From Hungateiclostridiaceae bacterium UBA3934 (lineage in GTDB: Bacteria; Bacillota; Clostridia; Acetivibrionales; DTU013), in assembly GCA_002385815.1 (NCBI GenBank), contig DGEE01000007.1:1-5376 (forward strand): a stretch of 5,376 nt of DNA, in the 5' to 3' direction. Positions 1 to 5,376 of the stretch are shown here, piece by piece. The notes under the pieces were generated by a model. That model was not told the DNA's origin. It did not search any database and was given only the letters and a program-made list of their open reading frames with translations. Position numbers and translations under genes: made by a program. Each line of letters starts with the position of its first letter. The stretch's first letter is position 1.

Positions 1-1
1 T

Positions 2-145
2 GCAAAGGCTGACAAATGCGATGCGAAGGCCGGTGAAGGCGATGAGACAGCCCCAAAAGCAGTGGAAAGCACCAACAAATGCGGTGGAAAAGACAATAAA
101 AAAACAGCACGAAATCTCGTTGACAAGTATTATGCTGTATGCTAG
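2..145 (+). CDS. C-terminal end of an unidentified upstream ORF (5' partial)
   Basis: An open frame enters from the left edge and ends at a TAG at 143-145, giving 47 visible residues. The composition is hydrophilic and low-complexity: rich in Ala, Lys, Glu, Asp and Gly, with three cysteines, and two related short units, ADKCDAK near the start and TNKCGGK about 20 residues later. The last residues read NLVDKYYAVC. In Firmicutes the gene before rpoB is usually rplL, but this sequence does not resemble the L7/L12 C-terminus (which ends in a conserved Lys/Glu/Val-rich domain), so I do not name it. It could be a variable tail on another protein or a chance open frame. The antisense of this frame is also open but has no start codon. 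The last 26 bases overlap a strong promoter, and the TAG stop is the first half of its -10 box, so those final codons may be constrained by promoter function. The start and most of the gene lie outside the window. Confidence 0.35.
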   Translation, partial: AKADKCDAKAGEGDETAPKAVESTNKCGGKDNKKTARNLVDKYYAVC

Positions 146-148
146 AAT
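120..148 (+). promoter_or_regulatory. Sigma-A-type promoter for rpoBC
   Basis: The -35 box TTGACA (120-125) matches the consensus exactly. A 17-base spacer leads to the -10 box TAGAAT (143-148), five of six consensus bases. The spacer ends in TGC (140-142), giving an extended -10. The expected transcription start is near 154-156. This is the best vegetative promoter I could find upstream of rpoB, and it would let rpoBC be transcribed separately from whatever lies to the left. It overlaps the end of the upstream open frame. Confidence 0.75.
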
Positions 149-172
149 TATAAAATGCGTTATAATCTGATA

Positions 173-246
173 CTTGTGTGCTTTTTCAGGATAAGACCGG
201 ATTCAACTGTAAATTGATTATAACACAGGGGAATAAAATACACAAG
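173..246 (+). repeat. Leader inverted repeat I
   Basis: CTTGTGTG at 173-180 can pair with TACACAAG at 239-246: seven Watson-Crick pairs plus one G-U at the inner end. A TTTT run at 182-185 can extend the pairing with AAAA at 235-238 after one bulged base. The 50-odd bases inside show no other strong pairing. It would be the first stem of the rpoB leader RNA. It was found by eye and could be chance in AT-rich sequence. Confidence 0.3.
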
Positions 247-274
247 AACTGTTAATAATTATTTAATGGTTTTA

Positions 275-388
275 GGCAATTTGACGAATGAAATCGAAAT
301 CCTGCCACATTCATATATATTAGTCGTATATATGAGTCGATACACATGCAGTTCAGATTTCTCTGTCGGATTGCTGTGCGAAATTGCC
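275..388 (+). repeat. Leader inverted repeat II: nested long-range stem domain
   Basis: GGCAATTT (275-282) is the perfect reverse complement of AAATTGCC (381-388). Nested inside are GAAATC (296-301) with GATTTC (356-361), CTGC (302-305) with GCAG (348-351), and a perfect 9-base stem at 311-319 with 327-335. All these pairings are mutually compatible, in correct nested order, and close a single arm of about 114 bases with internal loops. That ordered nesting is better evidence for an RNA fold than any one stem alone. Confidence 0.4.
311..335 (+). repeat. Perfect 9-bp AT-rich hairpin in the leader
   Basis: TCATATATA (311-319) and TATATATGA (327-335) are exact reverse complements around a 7-base spacer. 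The stem can extend outward by a U-G pair (310/336) and an A-U pair (309/337). In RNA it would be the apical hairpin of domain II. In DNA it is an operator-like dyad. No T-run follows it, so it is not an intrinsic terminator. Confidence 0.45.
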
Positions 389-416
389 CCGAAAAGCTTT
401 TATAGAAATAGAATAT

Positions 417-490
417 AAAGGCTTGAATACACCGGCGTATCGCACTGATGAAGTCGGTGATCCGGTTGAATTGCATGAATGCAAGCCTTT
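417..490 (+). repeat. Leader inverted repeat III: tiered stem
   Basis: AAAGGCTTG (417-425) is the exact reverse complement of CAAGCCTTT (482-490). Inside it are ACCGG (431-435) with CCGGT (462-466), and a compact hairpin CACTGA (443-448), loop TGAAG, TCGGTG (454-459) with one U-G pair. The three tiers nest correctly and make the most GC-rich and probably most stable fold of the leader, ending about 50 bases before the rpoB start. The 74-base length is tRNA-like, but no D-arm, anticodon arm or T-loop could be fitted. Confidence 0.45.
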
Positions 491-510
491 CATGTAACGT
501 TGCTCTTTTT
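471..510 (+). terminator. Weak terminator-like stem with T-run (possible attenuator)
   Basis: TTGCATGAA (471-479) can pair with TTCATGTAA (489-497) in nine pairs including one G-U, around a 9-base loop. It is followed six bases later by TCTTTTT (504-510). The stem is AT-rich and the T-run is not adjacent, so as an intrinsic terminator it is poor. It interests mainly because it cannot coexist with the 417-425/482-490 stem, whose 3' strand forms its loop and edge, so the two could be alternative states. Confidence 0.2.
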
Positions 511-516
511 AACAAG

Positions 517-530
517 TCATAATATTATGA
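517..530 (+). repeat. Perfect 14-bp palindrome abutting the rpoB RBS
   Basis: TCATAATATTATGA at 517-530 is identical to its reverse complement. Its last two bases are the first two of the GAGGTGA ribosome binding site. As RNA it could form a weak five-pair hairpin with loop AUAU (522-525). As DNA it resembles a dimeric repressor site, but it lies some 370 bases downstream of the predicted promoter. AT-richness makes a chance origin possible. Confidence 0.4.
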
Positions 531-535
531 GGTGA
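529..535 (+). promoter_or_regulatory. Ribosome binding site of rpoB; decides the start codon
   Basis: GAGGTGA at 529-535 is a good Shine-Dalgarno match. It lies six bases before ATG 542 but only three before the in-frame TTG at 539. The spacing therefore favours ATG 542, which also gives the expected N-terminus MVHPVKLG. Confidence 0.85.
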
Positions 536-541
536 TTATTG

Positions 542-3500
542 ATGGTGCATCCCGTAAAACTGGGCCGGACTACCAGAATGAGCTATTCCAGGATCGAAGA
601 AGTCCTGGATATGCCGAATCTCATTGAAGTGCAGAAGAACTCGTACAAGTGGTTTCTGGAAGAAGGCCTTCGCGAGGTGTTCAGAGACATTTCTCCCATT
701 CAGGACTATACCGGGAATCTGGTGCTTGAATTCCCGGACTACAGGCTGGAGACCGACAATCCCAAGTACAGTGTTGAAGAGTGTAAGGAAAGGGATACTA
801 CATATTCAGCCCCGTTGAAAGTCAAGGTCCGTCTTATCAACAAGGAAACCGGAGAGGTCAAGGAACAGGAAATATTCATGGGTGATTTCCCGCTGATGAC
901 CGAAAACGGTACCTTTGTTATCAATGGTGCTGAAAGGGTCGTTGTGAGTCAGTTGGTAAGATCACCCGGTCTTTACTATTCCAAAAAGCTTGATAAAACC
1001 GGAAAACCGCTGTTTTCAGCAACTATCATACCGAACCGAGGTGCATGGCTCGAATATGAGACAGATTCAAATGATGTAATGTATGTGAGGGTCGACAGAA
1101 CGAGGAAGCTGCCCATCACAGTCCTTGTTCGTGCAATGGGTTATGGGACTGACGCGCAGATAACCGAGCTGCTCGGCGATGACGAAAGAGTCATGGCCAC
1201 CATACAGAAGGACAGTGCAAAAACCCAGGACGAAGGCCTCATTGAAATATATAAGAGGCTCAGACCCGGCGAACCGCCTACAGTCGAAAGTGCTACGTCA
1301 CTGATCAGGAGCCTGTTTTTCGAGCCGAAAAGATATGATCTTGCGAAATTCGGAAGATTCAAATTCAACAAGAAGCTGTCGCTGGCTTCGAGAATAGCCG
1401 GTCACAGATCCGCTGAGAGGATCGTGAGCCCGGTCACCGGTGAGATACTTGCCGAAGAGGACGAATACATCGACAGGGATAAGGCTGAAATCATACAGAA
1501 TTCAGGCATCAATTCCGTTTACCTCAATGTTGAAGGGAAAAAGGTAAGGGTAATTGGTAACGGGACTGTAAATCTCAGGGCGTTTGTCGATTTTGACGTT
1601 ACTGATACCGGTATTTCGGAAAAAGTAAGATTCAGCGTACTCAAAGAGCTCATGGATGAGTATCAGGGCAAAAAGGAACTCAAACAGGCGATCAGGGAAA
1701 ACGCGGATCTGCTCGTTCCAAAACATATCACGGAGGAAGATATAATAGCATCCGTCAATTACCTCATCAATCTGAGCTATGAAGTGGGTGAGGATGATGA
1801 TATAGATCATCTCGGCAACAGAAGACTGCGCTGTGTGGGTGAGCTCCTGCAGAATCAGTTCAGGATCGGTCTTGCCAGGATGGAGAGGGTCGTAAAGGAA
1901 AGGATGACCATACAGGACATCGACATCGTCACTCCCCAGGCGCTGATAAATATAAGGCCGGTAGCTGCAGCCATCAAGGAATTCTTCGGCAGTAGCCAGC
2001 TGTCCCAGTTCATGGACCAGACGAATCCGCTGGCTGAACTGACACATAAAAGAAGGCTCAGCGCACTTGGACCGGGAGGACTCAGCAGGGAAAGGGCCGG
2101 CTTCGAAGTGCGTGACGTTCATCATTCCCACTATGGCCGCATGTGTCCGATAGAGACACCTGAAGGTCCCAACATAGGATTGATCGGTTCACTGAGCACA
2201 TATGCCAGGATCAATGAATACGGATTTATCGAAGCACCGTACAGAAAGATCGACAAGGCTTCGGGGATAGTGACCAATGAGATCCATTATCTCACGGCAG
2301 ATGAGGAAGACAGATTTATTATTGCACAGGCCAACGAAGTGCTCGATAAGGACGGCAGGTTCAGGGACAGGAAGGTGCTCTGCAGATATAAAGATGACAT
2401 AATCGAGGTTGAGAGAGAGCGCGTCGATTACATGGACGTGTCTCCCAAACAGCTGGTTTCAGTTGCTACGGCAATGATCCCGTTCCTCGAGAATGACGAT
2501 GCCAACAGAGCGCTGATGGGATCGAACATGCAGAGACAGGCTGTGCCTCTTATCAGGACTGAAGCTCCCATCATCGGGACGGGTATAGAATACAAGGCTG
2601 CGAGAGATTCAGGCGTGGTCGTTCTTGCCCGTGCTGCAGGTACTGTAGATAAGGTTACCGCCAGTGAGATCGTTATCCGCAGAAGAAATGGACAGAAGGA
2701 TGTATACAAGCTTCTGAAATATGTCAGGTCGAATCAGGGGACCTGTATCAACCAGAGGCCCATAGTGAAAAAAGGCGACAAAGTAGCAGAAGGAGACGTT
2801 ATCGCTGATGGTCCTTCCACTGACCTGGGCGAGATCGCCTTGGGCAAGAATGTGCTGGTGGGCTTCATGTCATGGGAAGGTTACAACTACGAAGACGCTA
2901 TCCTTATAAGTGAGAAGCTTGTCAAGGATGATGTATTCACATCGATCCATATAGAAGAATATGAGTCTGAGGCCAGAGATACCAAGCTCGGACCTGAAGA
3001 GATCACCCGGGACATACCCAACGTCAGCGAGGAATCACTCAAGGACCTTGATGACAGGGGTATCATAAGGATAGGTGCCGAGGTCAGGGCAGGGGATATA
3101 CTGGTCGGCAAAGTCACTCCGAAGGGAGAAACAGAACTGACGGCTGAAGAAAGACTGCTCAGGGCCATATTCGGTGAAAAAGCGAGAGAAGTCAGAGACA
3201 CATCGCTGAGAGTGCCTCACGGCGAATCCGGTATCGTAGTCGACGTGAAAGTTTTCTCGAGAGAAAATGGCGACGAACTGCCGCCTGGTGTGAATCAGCT
3301 CGTCAGAGTTTATATAGCACAGAAAAGAAAGATTTCAGTCGGAGACAAGATGGCCGGCAGACACGGCAACAAGGGTGTTATTTCCAGGATACTCCCTGAG
3401 GAAGATATGCCGTACCTGCCGGATGGCACTCCGCTGGAGATAGTACTCAATCCTCTCGGAGTACCGTCGCGTATGAATATAGGCCAGGTACTGGAGGTGC

Positions 3501-4282
3501 ATCTGGGCTATGCGGCAAAGGCGCTGGGCTGGAAGATAGCTACCCCTGTCTTTGACGGTGCTACAGAGCAGGATATCATAGACACACTGAAAAAAGCTGG
3601 TCTGGAGGAAGACGGAAAAACGATACTGTACGACGGAAGGACAGGAGAGCCTTTTGAAAGCCGTGTATCTGTCGGGTACATGTATATGCTCAAGCTGGCA
3701 CATCTGGTCGATGACAAGATACATGCCCGTTCCACCGGACCTTACTCCCTCGTCACCCAGCAGCCGCTCGGCGGTAAAGCACAGTTTGGCGGCCAGCGGT
3801 TCGGAGAGATGGAAGTGTGGGCTCTTGAGGCCTATGGCGCCGCGTATACACTGCAGGAGATCCTCACTGTCAAATCAGACGACGTCGTAGGCAGGGTGAA
3901 GACCTATGAATCCATCGTCAAGGGCGAGAATGTGCCTGAACCGGGAATACCCGAATCGTTTAAGGTGCTGATCAAGGAATTACAGAGCCTTGCGCTGGAT
4001 GTGAAGGTCTACTCAGAGGAACGCGAAGAGATCGCTATAAGCGAATCCACAGAGGATGACCCTGAAGACCTCAATGTGAACATGGAGGGGCGCGAAGATG
4101 AGGTGCCTGACAGTGAGCTTGACGAGCTCAGCAACGACCTTATCGAAGAAGAAATAAGCATCGATGATTTTGATATCGGGGACATCACCAATACCACCGA
4201 AGATCTCGATGATTCGCTCGGAGACGACATATTCTCTGAAGAAGAGGAATTCGTTGATAACCTGGACGATGAGGAGTTTTAG
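542..4282 (+). CDS. rpoB: DNA-directed RNA polymerase subunit beta
   Basis: Complete 1246-residue beta subunit, which with beta-prime forms the catalytic cleft of cytoplasmic core RNA polymerase (nucleotides added to RNA with release of pyrophosphate). Conserved blocks appear in family order: N-terminal protrusion/lobe with RSPG at 140-143; rifampicin cluster around 483-513; GYNYED at 779-785, where E784/D785 match the acidic pair E. coli E813/D814; the flap region with FGEKAREVRD from 877; GDKMAGRHGNKG with K936 and K944, equivalent to E. coli K1065/K1073; and the C-terminal clamp with H1061, equivalent to E. coli H1237. Rifampicin contacts Q489, D492, H502 and S507 (E. coli Q513, D516, H526, S531) are all wild type. 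The long insertion that E. coli carries before the flap end is absent. Residues 1159-1246 form a strongly acidic tail. ATG 542 was chosen over TTG 539 because of RBS spacing. No frameshift or internal stop is seen. It is co-directional with and almost contiguous to rpoC. Confidence 0.99.
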   Translation: MVHPVKLGRTTRMSYSRIEEVLDMPNLIEVQKNSYKWFLEEGLREVFRDISPIQDYTGNLVLEFPDYRLETDNPKYSVEECKERDTTYSAPLKVKVRLINKETGEVKEQEIFMGDFPLMTENGTFVINGAERVVVSQLVRSPGLYYSKKLDKTGKPLFSATIIPNRGAWLEYETDSNDVMYVRVDRTRKLPITVLVRAMGYGTDAQITELLGDDERVMATIQKDSAKTQDEGLIEIYKRLRPGEPPTVESATSLIRSLFFEPKRYDLAKFGRFKFNKKLSLASRIAGHRSAERIVSPVTGEILAEEDEYIDRDKAEIIQNSGINSVYLNVEGKKVRVIGNGTVNLRAFVDFDVTDTGISEKVRFSVLKELMDEYQGKKELKQAIRENADLLVPKHITEEDIIASVNYLINLSYEVGEDDDIDHLGNRRLRCVGELLQNQFRIGLARMERVVKERMTIQDIDIVTPQALINIRPVAAAIKEFFGSSQLSQFMDQTNPLAELTHKRRLSALGPGGLSRERAGFEVRDVHHSHYGRMCPIETPEGPNIGLIGSLSTYARINEYGFIEAPYRKIDKASGIVTNEIHYLTADEEDRFIIAQANEVLDKDGRFRDRKVLCRYKDDIIEVERERVDYMDVSPKQLVSVATAMIPFLENDDANRALMGSNMQRQAVPLIRTEAPIIGTGIEYKAARDSGVVVLARAAGTVDKVTASEIVIRRRNGQKDVYKLLKYVRSNQGTCINQRPIVKKGDKVAEGDVIADGPSTDLGEIALGKNVLVGFMSWEGYNYEDAILISEKLVKDDVFTSIHIEEYESEARDTKLGPEEITRDIPNVSEESLKDLDDRGIIRIGAEVRAGDILVGKVTPKGETELTAEERLLRAIFGEKAREVRDTSLRVPHGESGIVVDVKVFSRENGDELPPGVNQLVRVYIAQKRKISVGDKMAGRHGNKGVISRILPEEDMPYLPDGTPLEIVLNPLGVPSRMNIGQVLEVHLGYAAKALGWKIATPVFDGATEQDIIDTLKKAGLEEDGKTILYDGRTGEPFESRVSVGYMYMLKLAHLVDDKIHARSTGPYSLVTQQPLGGKAQFGGQRFGEMEVWALEAYGAAYTLQEILTVKSDDVVGRVKTYESIVKGENVPEPGIPESFKVLIKELQSLALDVKVYSEEREEIAISESTEDDPEDLNVNMEGREDEVPDSELDELSNDLIEEEISIDDFDIGDITNTTEDLDDSLGDDIFSEEEEFVDNLDDEEF

Positions 4283-4289
4283 GAGGGAG
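4281..4289 (+). promoter_or_regulatory. Ribosome binding site of rpoC overlapping the rpoB stop
   Basis: AGGAGGGAG at 4281-4289 contains a perfect AGGAGG core (4281-4286), whose first two bases are the last two of the rpoB TAG stop (4280-4282). Eleven bases separate the AGGAGG core from ATG 4298, a slightly long spacing that the trailing GAG shortens. A ribosome terminating on rpoB would sit over this site, which fits translational coupling of the two subunits. Confidence 0.85.
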
Positions 4290-4297
4290 ATTCGAAC

Positions 4298-5376
4298 ATG
4301 TTTGAAATGAACAATTTTGATGCTATAAGAATAGGTTTGGCTTCTCCGGAAAAAATCAGAGAATGGTCGAGGGGCGAAGTGAAAAAGCCGGAAACGATCA
4401 ACTACAGGACGTTGAAACCGGAGAGGGACGGTCTCTTCTGCGAAAGGATATTCGGACCCCAGAAGGACTGGGAATGTCATTGCGGTAAATATAAGAGGAT
4501 CAGATACAAAGGTATAGTATGTGACAGGTGCGGAGTCGAAGTCACCCGTTCGAAGGTGAGAAGAGAGCGTATGGGGCATATCGAACTGGCAGCCCCCGTT
4601 TCCCACATCTGGTATTTCAAGGGCATCCCCAGCAGGATGGGATTGATACTGGATATGTCTCCGAGGGCTCTGGAGAAAATACTGTACTTCGCAGCATATG
4701 TGGTCATAGATCCTGCTCAGACGCCGCTTTCCAAAAAGCAGATCCTGACAGAGAAGGAATACCGGGACAGTATCGATACATTCGGGTATACATTCAAAGC
4801 CGGGATGGGCGCTGAAGCAGTAAAGGAACTGCTTATGGAGATCGACCTGGATAAGCTCTCGAAGGAACTGAGAGAAGAGCTTGAAGATGCTACGGGTCAG
4901 AAAAGGATAAGGACCATAAAGCGTCTTGAAGTGGTCGAGTCCTTCAGACTTTCAGGAAACAGGCCTGAGTGGATGATACTGGACGTGATACCGGTTATCC
5001 CGCCGGAGCTTCGTCCGATGGTGCAGCTGGACGGCGGCAGGTTCGCGACATCCGACCTGAACGATCTGTACAGGCGTGTCATCAACAGGAACAACCGTCT
5101 GAAGAGACTGCTGGACCTGGGAGCTCCGGACATAATCGTAAGGAACGAAAAGAGGATGCTGCAGGAAGCTGTCGATGCACTCATAGACAACGGCAGGAGA
5201 GGGCGTCCTGTCACAGGTCCGGGCAACAGACCTCTGAAATCCCTGTCAGATATGCTCAAGGGCAAACAGGGACGCTTCCGCCAGAACCTGCTTGGCAAGC
5301 GTGTTGACTATTCCGGCCGTTCCGTTATCGTCGTAGGTCCGGAACTGAAAATATACCAGTGCGGTCTGCCCAAGGA
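4298..5376 (+). CDS. rpoC: DNA-directed RNA polymerase subunit beta-prime (3' partial)
   Basis: The first 359 codons of beta-prime, the subunit that carries the active-site magnesium loop and most of the clamp. The frame starts at ATG 4298 and stays open to the window edge. Visible in order are the N-terminal clamp segment; the beta-prime zinc ribbon with C60, C62, C75 and C78 (E. coli C70, C72, C85, C88); the VSHIWYFKGIPSRMG block; the clamp helices at about 255-297 (NDLYRRVINRNNRLKRLLDL onward), the main docking site for sigma region 2; and the switch/lid-adjacent block GKQGRFRQNLLGKRVDYSGR at about 322-341. The NADFDGD catalytic motif lies beyond the window. Full family members run to about 1150-1400 residues, so roughly a quarter to a third is present. 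It follows rpoB by 15 bases with its own strong RBS. No abnormality is seen, and the protein is closest to clostridial beta-prime as I remember it. Confidence 0.98.
   Translation, partial: MFEMNNFDAIRIGLASPEKIREWSRGEVKKPETINYRTLKPERDGLFCERIFGPQKDWECHCGKYKRIRYKGIVCDRCGVEVTRSKVRRERMGHIELAAPVSHIWYFKGIPSRMGLILDMSPRALEKILYFAAYVVIDPAQTPLSKKQILTEKEYRDSIDTFGYTFKAGMGAEAVKELLMEIDLDKLSKELREELEDATGQKRIRTIKRLEVVESFRLSGNRPEWMILDVIPVIPPELRPMVQLDGGRFATSDLNDLYRRVINRNNRLKRLLDLGAPDIIVRNEKRMLQEAVDALIDNGRRGRPVTGPGNRPLKSLSDMLKGKQGRFRQNLLGKRVDYSGRSVIVVGPELKIYQCGLPK

Larger units (their letters stand above)
155..541 (+). other. Long structured 5' untranslated leader of rpoB
   Basis: About 387 bases separate the predicted transcription start from the rpoB start codon. 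The region is AT-rich and has no open frame preceded by a Shine-Dalgarno sequence until rpoB itself. It holds several inverted repeats that could form successive RNA domains: 173-180 with 239-246, a nested set within 275-388, and a tiered stem within 417-490, followed by a T-rich stretch at 500-510 and a palindrome at 517-530. In E. coli the rplL-rpoB gap carries an attenuator and an RNase III processing site. A comparable role here is an inference from position and structure only. I do not recognise a named riboswitch or ribosomal-protein leader motif. Confidence 0.5.

Noticed and set aside
161..166. Perfect TATAAT that could be a second -10 box
   Set aside because: No acceptable -35 box occurs 16-18 bases upstream and no TGN precedes it. 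The promoter at 120-148 is much better. It may still be a minor start.
266..418. A 50-codon plus-strand ORF in the leader starting at ATG 266
   Set aside because: The bases before it (TAATAATTATTTA) contain no Shine-Dalgarno sequence, the product is not recognisable, and the frame coincides with the nested inverted repeats of leader domain II.
417..490. A tRNA-like element, suggested by the 74-base length and closed terminal stem
   Set aside because: The terminal stem is nine pairs, no D-arm or anticodon arm fits, and no GTTCRAN-type T-loop lies before the 3' strand.
252..515. An 87-codon minus-strand open frame across the rpoB leader
   Set aside because: The product has no recognisable domain, no convincing RBS was seen, and the frame lies opposite a leader whose inverted repeats better explain the sequence. 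It also opposes the direction of the operon.
539..541. TTG as the rpoB start codon
   Set aside because: It would be only three bases from the Shine-Dalgarno sequence and would add one extra Met before the expected MVHPVKLG N-terminus. ATG 542 has better spacing.
1502..2131. A 209-codon minus-strand open frame inside rpoB
   Set aside because: It is a shadow of the well-conserved rpoB coding sequence and has no recognisable product.
4013..4606. A 197-codon minus-strand open frame across the rpoB-rpoC junction
   Set aside because: It lies antisense to the acidic tail of beta, the rpoC RBS and the beta-prime zinc ribbon, all of which are clearly functional on the plus strand. The product has no recognisable domain.
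4969..5307. A 112-codon plus-strand open frame in another frame of rpoC
   Set aside because: It overlaps the conserved beta-prime clamp-helix region in a different frame and has no recognisable family.

Overview
This window is a stretch of the core RNA polymerase operon of a low-to-moderate-GC Gram-positive bacterium, most likely a member of the class Clostridia. It carries a complete rpoB (beta subunit) followed 15 bases later by the first 359 codons of rpoC (beta-prime subunit), both on the + strand. The clostridial assignment rests on remembered family features: the beta N-terminus MVHPVKLG, a beta length of 1246 residues with a long acidic C-terminal tail, no large proteobacterial-type insertion before the flap end, separate rpoB and rpoC genes, and a beta-prime N-terminus beginning MFEMNNFDAIRIGLASPEKI. 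Arginine AGA/AGG and isoleucine ATA codons are frequent.

Layout. Bases 2-145 hold an open reading frame that enters from the left edge and reads as a hydrophilic Ala/Lys/Glu-rich tail with a few cysteines. It is not recognisable as ribosomal protein L7/L12, the usual upstream neighbour of rpoB. A near-consensus vegetative promoter (TTGACA, 17-base spacer with extended TGC, TAGAAT) at 120-148 overlaps the end of this frame. From the predicted start near 155 to the rpoB start there are about 387 bases with no convincing gene. This AT-rich leader contains several nested inverted repeats (173-246, 275-388, 417-490), a weak terminator-like stem competing with the last of these (471-510), and a perfect 14-base palindrome touching the rpoB ribosome binding site (517-530).

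rpoB (542-4282) is intact, with all catalytic motifs and a wild-type-looking rifampicin region. rpoC (4298 to the window end) shows the zinc-binding cysteines and the clamp helices, and is cut by the window edge before the catalytic aspartates. The two products assemble with alpha and omega into core RNA polymerase, so their close spacing and the SD that overlaps the rpoB stop codon fit coupled, roughly equal synthesis.

No mobile element, CRISPR array, tRNA or rRNA was seen. I found no undescribed protein system. The part that ordinary annotation would leave unexplained is the long structured leader and the unidentified frame upstream of it. The pairings were found by eye, not by folding software.
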